From the NCBI GenBank assembly GCA_018340375.1, contig JAFFJZ010000012.1, positions 4,278,001 to 4,342,000 on the forward strand: 64,000 bases of DNA, given 5' to 3'. The stretch is from Gonatopus flavifemur (taxonomy: Eukaryota; Arthropoda; Insecta; Hymenoptera; Dryinidae). Below the pieces are notes generated by a model. The model did not search any database. It was not told the DNA's origin and saw only the letters and a list, made by a program, of their open reading frames with translations. This document shows positions 22,125 to 32,600 of this stretch, piece by piece. Both the position numbers and the translations under genes were made by a program. Each line of letters opens with the position of its first letter. The stretch's first letter is position 1.

Positions 22125-23232
22125 GTACGTTATATTCACATTTTCTCACAGAAATCCTCCTGAAAACATGTCCTTGAGGATCTCAACTATGGAAATATGC
22201 AATCGATTTTTTCAAAATTCTAGAACAGAATACCCCCTGAAAATTAAATCTGATCAGATCCAATGATTTTTCATGCTGGAAAATAATTTAAACTTTCCTT
22301 GAAACATAGTCTGGCATTTCCTAGAGCTTCCCGCTTAAAGAACCCTATTAAATTTCGTACACTCTTCCAATTGAAGCTAATTCGAAATTTTTCAATCGGA
22401 TTCGGTCAGTTTAATAGACCTTTTCAATGGATCTCATCAAATCTCAATAAAAACTGCACAATGTTCTCGTTAATGGTCTCGTCATTTGCCTTGATTTCAC
22501 TGGATTTTATGAGTTTGTTCAACCAGGGCCATTACCGGCTCTTTACGAGCGTTGCTGGGCAATCAGCGGCCCTTTGAAACGCTACTGGTCGGTGTTTGTT
22601 TGTTTTTTTTTGTCTTTTTCAACCGTCTACCATTTCAAAAGATGAGAATGTATGTATATTTTCAAGTTTCAGAACCTTATATCCATAAAACGCGTCTTTT
22701 CATTTTTCAAGATCACGAAATTGTGAATATATATATGGAACAGCAGAACGGTTGGTGAATTGTCGTAATACGAGATTAAATGACGGATAAAATCAGATAT
22801 CCCTGAATTTTCCACGTTCATTCAACTTGATTCCGATGGAAGATGAGTGTAAAATATGATGACGTCATATGAATATTATGTTCGAAGGTAATTGAAAAAA
22901 AAGAAAACAACAACAACAACGCAACGTATATACAAGAATCCATCCATAAAAACCCTACATGCATGAACAAAGTGTATATGGAAAAGCGAATACCACCGCC
23001 TACGGTCATTTATAAATTCTGAATACGTTTGTGAAAACAGCTGAGAGAGTGAGTAGGTGTCGCAGACAGACAGACAGAAACGAGGGACAACAACATGATC
23101 CCCTTCGGAATGGAGAAAGATGGATCCAGACATAGAAACGCATCACCCTTCTCGCTTTTATACCCCTTCGACCTCAACCCTCGATGAAACTGACGAGCAG
23201 TCGGCAGTCGGCGGTTGTTGGCCGTTTGCTTT

Positions 23233-23278
<46 letters not shown>

Positions 23279-23690
23279 ATCGAGAGATAGCAACCATAGC
23301 CATAGCAACTTGCAGAATCTCAATCAACGATCATGACCGATTTCATGAATTTACCATCGCTGTTTGATCCAGGAAATTCAATAATAATGTAGATACGAGT
23401 GATATAATCAACTTTCCAACGTTGGAGATGGTTGAATAGAAGGAGAAAGAAGAGAAACAGAGAGGGAGCGTAATTTGCGTACGATAGAGATAGCGTCTCC
23501 TCGTCAATTCACTCAACGATCCAATTCTTGAAAATTGTTGTTGGTAGTATTTTTATCATTTCACGAACCGTATCGAGCACGATAGTTGTTGTAGTTGTTT
23601 GTAGCAACAGCAACGGGAACTGTGGAATCATGGAATCAGTACACTTTTTGAAATCGCGATGCACGTCTAGTGCGTTTTCCCCTTGGAAAA
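22125..23690 (+). promoter_or_regulatory. Upstream region of the DM4/12-like gene, with a (TC)n tract
   Basis: No coding exon recognised. From about 22870 the base composition becomes more GC-rich than the transposon-filled flanks, and a (TC)n microsatellite lies at 23238-23276. An in-frame TGA at 23649-23651 precedes the ATG at 23691, so the coding start lies after it unless an upstream exon is spliced in. Promoter location is inferred from position only. Confidence 0.35.
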
Positions 23691-26600
23691 ATGTTGATTG
23701 AAATATTACCCAAGATATTCTTATTTCTACACTCGATTGGCTTCGTTTTTGATTTGATAATCGCTCAAGAGGCCAACAAAGTGCTTCCAGCTTATTCCGG
23801 AAACGAATCCGGCCTGGAGCAGGGAGTCCAAACTAATTACGTTGATTCGATCAACGTTAACACGGACACCGCTACGAGAAGTTCTGTCTTATTACCTTAC
23901 ATTCAATCGCATCATCCGCAATTGGCTGCGAATTATTATCTACCTGGTAAACCGTTTATCATTTATAATATTTCACTTTCTCTTGGCAAGAATTTGACCG
24001 GGAATTATTTTTAGGCGCTGAGAAAGCTACGATTTTGCATCATAGGAGCGAAACTGCGCCGTACGGGTTCGAATATCCCGTTCCTGCCGCGTATCCGGTC
24101 GTCGCCCATCCTCCACACGTAACCCACGAAAGTCAAGTGGGCTTCCATTCGAAACAATTGATGGTGGTCAGTTTTATTGGGCTTTTATTACTCTTCGCTA
24201 TCATACAAAATACAATTATGGCGGCTAAGAGGAAAGACGCCCTCCTAGATGTTTTGGCTACGAGAAATAAAAGAGATGTTTACGATACGGAGGATTTCGG
24301 TTCGATGGTAAGGAAGGTTATGGAATTCTCCTGATAAAGTGTTTGATACCCTGTTGGGAAAATTTTTTCAGAGGATTTCAGGGGTGTTCATAGTTTCGCA
24401 GACAGTCTCAGTGGTTTTCAGAGAAATTCAGAGATATTTATAAATATTGAGAAAAATTTTCAGTGGAAAAACGTGCCCGATGAGTGAGAGCTTTTCAGAA
24501 TTCCTCAGAGATTTTCCAAGTTTTTCAAATTCCTTTCAGGGTTTTTTCAGTGAAATTTTCAGAGATTCCCAGAGAAACTTGTTTTACCAGGGGAGAATGA
24601 GGTGTAGAACTAAGAGTGCGCTTTTTGGATACGGAAGAGTGAACATTTCACTCAAGCGGGAAGACAGGTTCCCTTCTGAATGCCTGAACAGTGAAATTCC
24701 ACTCTTTTGGAGTGAAAATTCAGCCAAAAGGGAATCTATTTTTCCATGCGATTGGAAATTTCACACTTCCCAATTTAAAGAGTGGGAAAAGTGCTTGCAA
24801 AGTCAATTTTGGTGATTGAAAGCGTACAGAAAACATTTTCACAAAAATATAAACCCAATAATTGAGTTTATAAAACGTTTACAAAGTATAGGAATTTACG
24901 CTTATCGCATTCTCTGAATCTCTTGGAGTGAAAATGCTGCAAGTATGATAGGATTGAGAATTTCACTACGTAAATGAAGTCTTATAAGAGTGGATTTTCA
25001 CTCTACTGGAGTGAGCAATTGCACTCTGACGGAGTGAAAATTCAATTCTCTGGAGTCGAATTCCACTCTAGTTGGACTTGCACACTCCAAAAAACACACT
25101 GTAAAAAATATGTGGAATTCTTCTTCGCACTGTTGGTGAATTTCGTCCCTTCATCGTGGGAGAATTGTTTCTCCATCAAAAGTGAGGGATTTTCCCACCC
25201 CTTTGAGGAATGATTTTGTTCTTTACTTCCATGTTTCTTATATATAAGGAAACGGAAGTATCGTAATAGGGTCAAAAATCGATGATGCACAAGGGGGTAT
25301 TTCGCTTTTGCCGAACGTCTTAGAACGTCGGTAAAACGCTACACTGTAAAAAAAATTTGTTGAATTCCAAACAAAAATGCTTGGAAATTTACAAACTTGG
25401 TTTGGAAAAATAATTTCCGAACCTTTTTTGTAAATTGCCGAACAAAAGTTTGTGAATTCTCAAAAATCTTCGTGAAATCACAAAATTTTTTGAATGTTTA
25501 CAAACTTTTGTTTGGTAATTTACAAAAAAAGTTTGTGTAAAAAACTGCCAAACTTCTTTGGCAGTTTAGGAAGTATATTTTTTATAGTGTATCCCCAAAA
25601 ATGTCTGTATGTGCGTATGTGCGTGCGTGCGTGTACAATTTTCTTTGGCGCACGATAACTCTCCTCAGAATGCACCGATCAGGATAATTTTTGTTTTTAA
25701 TACGTTCATCTTTGAGAACACTCAGGGCCGATTGATTTTGGTGTCGATCGGATAACGCGTTTCAAAAATATAGCGGAATATTGTTTGAAAAATCTAGATT
25801 TTGTGACCAAGCATATCTCCGCTCTCTGGTATCCGATAACAGGGTGTCCACATTCTGGAAAGTCAGGGAAAGTCAGGGAAGTGAAAATCGGTCAGGGAAA
25901 GTCAGGGAATTCACAAAAAAATCTGGAAAGTCAGGGAATTATTCAAAAAGTGGGAAAAGAAGCATTTTTTCTGGTAGTTTTGTATTTCAATAGAATAAAA
26001 GTTTTGATTCATATTTTTTCAACTTCAGAAGTTTGTGAAGAAATAAAATTGTGTGTGCAAGGCTGAATTCCAGATACAAATTTTATTACTACACGGAAAG
26101 AAAACTAACGAAAATCGCATGGACAGTTTCCGTACACGGAAAAAATTAGTCGACCGAATTTTCGTTAACTATGTCACTTTTGGGAGGATCTCAAATTCGA
26201 GAAAAATTCGTACACTAGATTTCAATAATTCGTTGACATCGTCCATTGTTTCAACAATGGAATTCACTTGAGTAGAAAATTTCAATGTTATCGTCGAAAT
26301 AATGGAAAGAGTCGACGAATTATCAAAATCCAGTATACGAATTTTTTTCGAATTTGTGCTCCGTCCAAAAGTGACATACCCAGTCAACAAAAATTTGCAT
26401 TACTTATTTTTCTTCTGGACTTTGACGGTGTAAAGTTATTGTATTTCAAATACACGAATTTATAACTACAATACTATAAAAGCATGGATTGCAAAGCAAT
26501 TGATATCATTAGCAAGTTTCACATGAAATCGATGTGATGAAATAAAAGTCAATATATTTTATAATTGCCTGGCTATTATTTTCCGAATTATCTTCATAAT

Positions 26601-29600
26601 ATCCCACACAGCACTCGTTGTCTACAATATATCTCAAGAAATAATTAAGAACAATGCAAGAAGTCTTATGCAACATGAATAGATATCTTTTAGAAGTCTT
26701 AAACTGTTTTTATTTCTGACAGATATTTTCAAGAACGTTTTTAGAAACCTTTGGGAATTATCTGAAAGATATCTTTCAGGAAATTCTGAAAGGTTTCTGA
26801 AAACTTTCTTGAAGATATCTTTTAGAAGTAAGAACAGTTTGAGACTTCTGAAAGATGTCTATTCATGTTGCATAAGACTTCTTGCATTGTTCTCAATTAT
26901 TTCTTGAGATATCTTTTAGACAACGAGTGCTGTGTGGGATGGTATTGCATAATTTATTACAGGTTTTTGATCTCATAGTTGGAGAAAAAATAGAATAAGA
27001 CAGACAAGAAAGGGTAAGTATATTATATAATATCAATATTACACTGTCAGAAATATTATGAAGTTTTTTTCAATACCGTACATGAATTCAGGTTAATACA
27101 CATTTTACATTAAATTTAATGTACCAAAACATTGAAAAAATATAGATTTTGCTATAGTTTACATGAAATTTAATGTAAAATGTGTATTAAACTCAATTCA
27201 TGCGCATATTTGAAAAAAACTTCCAGCAAATACATTAAAATTAATGCAGAAATTTCTAACAGTGTAGAAATAAAACATTTTGGTCAGGGAAATTGGATTT
27301 GATAGCCAGGGAATTTATTTTCTCAAAGTCTGTGGACACCCTGGATAACTATAAAACTTATATCACGCTCTGATTATGATTCTCATAATAGTGGTCTCAT
27401 ACGAGTTTCATCCAAATCGGTTGGAAACTGTGAACAGTTTTTTTTGAGATTCGCATAATTTGGCATTATCTGTAAAGCATGCCTTCTTTATGTTCCCATC
27501 ACCCGAATGCCATGAAACTTTGAGCATAGTCAATTCACGGGGTCGTACGGTATAAATTTCCAGCGAATTCGAAGTGCGGAAAGAAAGTGGTAAGCACTAA
27601 GCTTCAAAACAAATTTTGAAAATCTTGTAATTACCGGTATCATGGGGGTATATTTCGTTCCTGTCATCCAATTGTTATGAAATTTTTACCACCGTCTGAT
27701 GAAGTGTCGAAAGTGGCCCCATAAGAGTTTGAACCAGATTCTGACAGAAGAACGGCATGAGGAGGGAAAAAATTTCTTAAAAATTCGTAATTTAGCGATC
27801 GCACACACTGTTAAAAATGTTTGTGAATTTAATATACGTTCATAGAAAAAAGTACATTAATTTTCAAGGGCGCTATATGAATTTTATTCCATATTTGGAT
27901 GTTGGAAAATCAATCACATATTTCATGAATTTCAAACAAAAGTTTTGAAATTCATTACAGTTTGTGAAAATTCATAACTGTAGATATTGAATTTCTGTAT
28001 TTATTTGAATATTGGAAAATCAATCACATATTTCTCAAATTCCAAACAACGTTTTTGATATTCATCACAGTTTATGAAAATTCATAAATGTACATATTGA
28101 ATTTTCATAATGTACATGAAATCAATGCGCAATTACACTTTGCGCATCTAATTATCACTTGTTCAATATGTACGATAACTCCAATGGTAAAACATAGTAT
28201 TGAAAAAAGGCACACCCCGTAGGAAAAATTTTCCTAAGCTTTTTCCTAGACTTTTTCCTAGACATTTTCTTAGGTATTTTCCTAGACTATTTCTTAGATA
28301 AAATCTGGGAGTTTTTGCCAAGGACAAAAATATATAAACACGTGTTCATGGTGTTTTCACTTCTAAAACCCTAATATATGGTGGTTCTCCCTCCAAAAAA
28401 TGGTGCTGATTCAATATCTAATTGAATATGAAAGAAAAAAAAAATAATAAAATCTCGCAAGATGGAAAAAGTTTTTCTTCTGCAGTTTGAATCGAACGTG
28501 GGCCTTTTCGGTGTCGAAACCAAAGATTTACCACTGAGCCATAGACCATGTTCTTATTGAGACATGCAGGAAGAGGGTTTATAATTGGTGTGTGGATCAT
28601 TCTTATCGCATTGCTGTAATGAGTGAATTCAAAGTAAATATCATTGAAAAGATCATCTATGGAAATTTAAGAAATGCGAAACATTTCCCTTGCATCTTGA
28701 GAATTGCTTGCGTTATTGATGAAAATTACGCTTCAAGAAATACCAACTTATCATTCGAGTGACTATTTGTTCTGTAAGATCTCTTTGAACTGAATCTATG
28801 AAACAGTCTGAAATTTTCAAGGAAGAATCAGTGAAATTCATCGTAAAATCAAATCACCCCTGGTAAAAATTTCACAAATTTTTTCCTATGACTGATGAGG
28901 CGCTAGAGAGGAAAAACTGAGCACAAAAAACTAGCGAGGTACTGGTCAATTACTGATAAGTTGAATCCAACTAGCGTTGGTTGGTCAAAACTAGTGAGCT
29001 ACTTATTAGTATGTAATAAGTTGAACTAATTGATAATGTGGAGTAAAACCATCTCTAATAATTATACAAGTGCTTACTAAAATATATATAAAATGGAGAA
29101 GAATGAATTTTTCAATTCTAAAATGAATAAAATATTGTTCACACTTGATATCGGAAATGTCAGTACCCATACAGCACGTATTGCATAAAGATTTTTAAAC
29201 AGCTGAACAGGTTTTTTCATTAATTTTTACACATAATTACAGGTGATATAAATGAGAAAGAAGATGTAACAAATCTGTTTGTATTTTAGAATTGAAATAT
29301 AGTTTACGGATATGAGGTTGACTTCTTTGAATTGAAAAATAAAAATTAATTATTTTCGTGAAATGCGTGATCGTTAGTTCTTAATTAATATGTATTAAAA
29401 ATCTATTATTCAGTGCAACATGAATTATTGAATCAGTCATAGCTGTTGTAATATGTAAAAAATCATAATTTGTTGATGCAGTGAGAATGAGTTTTATTCA
29501 AATACTTACATCAATATTTCTCAGAAAAAACTCAGAGATCAAATCATTTTTGTAGTAATATGAGTCATGAAGAACTCATTTAATAAAAGTATTTTAAGCG

Positions 29601-32600
29601 AATGTTTAAAATAAATTTCCAAAAACTTGGATTATTCACATAAAGCTCGTTGGATGGTTTTACTCTTGAAGAGTACCGTCAAAGTTGACAGTTGCAAATT
29701 GGAGAAAAAAGTCTTATTTTCTGTCTTGAATTTGTTATTAGAGTAGTGACAAACTTGTAGGCAGAGTTTGAAGGTTGGGTGAAATCCATATTGATCAGGA
29801 AAGTCAAAACCGTATTGCAAAACTTGGAAAATCTGTTAACGTAGCTGACAATACTGGGGTATCGAGTCAGCTTTTCCTTACTACATGGAATCTAGGCAGG
29901 AGAAATGTATCAAAATTCAGTGAATTCAAGTTAGTGTCAAGTAAGAGAGGATAGAAATATTCATTGGATTTTATTGGTTATTATAAAAATGTTGGCAAAT
30001 AAGGAAAGGCTATGTAGGACTCACTGTATCATCTTTCATTATTTTGTTTCATGAATTTTGTATTGGGGAGCGTTTTTTATTTTCTTACTATTAAATTGAA
30101 GAAACAAGTGTATTGAACGTGTTTCACAAATATAATAACATTCATTCGTAGCAGCATGATACAACATTATTGAAACAAAAATATTAAAAGACGATACAGT
30201 GAGTCCTACATAGCCTTTCCTTATTTGTTGACATTTTTATAGTAACCAATAAAATCCAATGAATATTTCTGTCTTCTCTCACTCAACACCAACTTGAATT
30301 CACTGAATTTTGATACATTTCTCCTGCCTAGATTTCATGTAGTAAGGAAAAGCTGACTCGATACCCCAGTATTGTCAGCTACGTTAACAGATTTTCCAAG
30401 TTTTGCAATACGGTTTCGACTTTCCTGATCAATATGGATTTCAACCAACCTTCAAACTCTTTCTACAAGTTTATCACCACTCTAATAACAAATTCAAGAC
30501 AGAAAATAAGACTTTTTTCTCCAATTTGCAAATGTCAACTTTGACAGTACTCTTCAAGAGTAAAACCATCCAACGAGCTTTATGTGAATAATCCAAGTTT
30601 TTGGAAATTTATTTTAAACTTCCGCTTGAAAAGATTTTTAATACATAATAATTAAACAATAATGACCACACATTTCACAAAAATAATTCATTCATTGTTT
30701 TTTATCACATAAACTTAACCTCACATCTGTCAACCGAATTGCAGTTTTCACATAAGTTAATAGATTATTATACTCAACCGATGGATTGAATCAGATATCC
30801 ACGTCATTTACATTGATCTTTTCTAATAAACCACGTAGGTACCGGTTTAGCTTAGGTCGTTAGGGCGTTAGGATAGTAGATCGCGCAACATTAGGTAGGG
30901 ATTGGTTTAGGTGGTTCGATTCTTTTCGAGGTTTCCAATTTTCTCTCCATGACATGAGAACGTAGTGAACAACGTGGTCGACAATCTGCAAGTGTTCTCC
31001 TCCGAAACATGATTTTTGATTAAAATTCAGTTTTTTATTTTTAAAGACATTTTGGGCCAAAGCATAAATATTTTACTTAATAATCATTGTTGATGTATTA
31101 TTGTAATTTCACATCTTTACATCATTTTTTGTATTAATTTCACACCATAACATAATGAAACATTTGGAAGGAATTTTGGAAATTAAGTCATATAGTGTTG
31201 AAAATTCATGCATTTTTAACATCAATTTTTATAATGTTGTGGCTTGAATTTCAAAATTCTGTCTATTATTTTTGGGATACAAAAATGTTTGAAAATTGAT
31301 ACACAATTGTGTGTGTTAATTGCTTCCAAACTTTTTATATTAAATTTCAAACAGATTTTTCTAACAGTGCATATCTTCGCTCCCTGTTATTGGATTACAA
31401 TGAAATTTCTACCGCGTTTCAGTTACAATCTCGCAGTGGCCTCATATAAGTTTCATCTCAATCGGTTGAGAAATGTGGAAGTATCGTCTTTAGAAATTTT
31501 CATGGTTTCGTGTTTCAAGGTGCAATAAACATGTATTTTCATTTTCATTAAAAACATGGAAGTACTGTATGGTTCTCCATACCGATTTTGGGTGTCCAAC
31601 CAGGAAAATCCACCAAATTATGGTGAAAAATTCCCCATCTATGGAGAAACTTTGTTGCCAGCATTTTTTTGGGGGAAAATTCCACAATCATTGTTTACAG
31701 TGTACCGTCCAATGATGAGACGAAGCTACATAATCATAAGACGATTCCGTTTCAAAATACTTGCAGACGGAGATCCGTGTTGAACGATTCCATTTCTTCT
31801 TCTGTTGGTAGAACAGAACTCGTCTAATGACAAGACGGACTTCCTTCTGGTAATAAGACGGGGGAAGGAATACCCAAACTTACTTACTTGGAAGCAGATT
31901 AGAGACATTCTTCTTGTCGTAAGACGGATACCGTCTTATTGTGAGTAGACGGGATTCATTTCAAGGTTAGACGATTTTCGTCTGTTTATAAAACTGTACG
32001 GTTATTATATTGAGACGGCCGATTCTACCCAGGCGGAAATATTCTAATTAATCCTATTACGAATGGTGAAATTTCTGATTGAATATCATTGAATTTTATT
32101 GGAACCTATTCATTTTCCGATTCGTCGATTATTTGTAACAGGGTAATGGTACACTGTAAAAAATGATTCTGAAATTTTCTCCCAAAAAATACTGGCAGCA
32201 AAATTCCTCCACACACGGGAAATTTTTCACCAAAAATTGATTGACTTTGCCTTCATTTCTGGAGGATTCGACACCCAAAAAACAAAATAATTCCTCACAG
32301 CGGTGGAAAAATCCCTCATTTTTGATGAAAAAACAATTCCCCCACGATGAGGGGACGAAATCCATCAACAATGTGAAAAAAAACTCCCCACATATTTTTC
32401 ACAGTGTAAAACGGATTCATTTCACCAGTGAAACGAGTTATGTTTGAGATTGTTAAGGAAATCATTTTTATGAGTGCAGTATTTTCACTCCACAAGAGTG
32501 GATTTTCCATTGCAAGGAATTTAGAAAAACATTTCCACATTCCGTGGACGTTCACTGTGGAAAATTTTCTGAAAATTCAGACCTGTCGCTGTAAAAAATT

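Larger units (their letters stand above)
25840..27343. mobile_element. Element with CAGGGTGTCCAC TIRs and a 5-bp duplication
   Basis: The ends CAGGGTGTCCACA and TGTGGACACCCTG are flanked by GATAA at 25835-25839 and 27344-27348. Subterminal CAGGGAAAGTCAGGGAA repeats occur on the left and diverged ones on the right. Three other elements are nested inside (26136-26420, 26603-26938, 27042-27264), leaving roughly 660 bp of its own sequence. No transposase. A 5-bp duplication fits few superfamilies, and the class is not assigned. Confidence 0.65.

Noticed and set aside
22299..22577. 92-codon plus-strand open frame
   Set aside because: No motif, and flanked by repeat-derived AT-rich DNA; composition not protein-like.
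28480..28565. Functional tRNA gene on the minus strand
   Set aside because: A- and B-box-like motifs are present, but the anticodon loop is 8 nt and the acceptor and T stems do not pair well.
29632..29820. 62-codon frame repeated at 30403-30591
   Set aside because: The two copies are the arms of one palindrome. The encoded peptide resembles no family, and similarity between arms does not imply coding.
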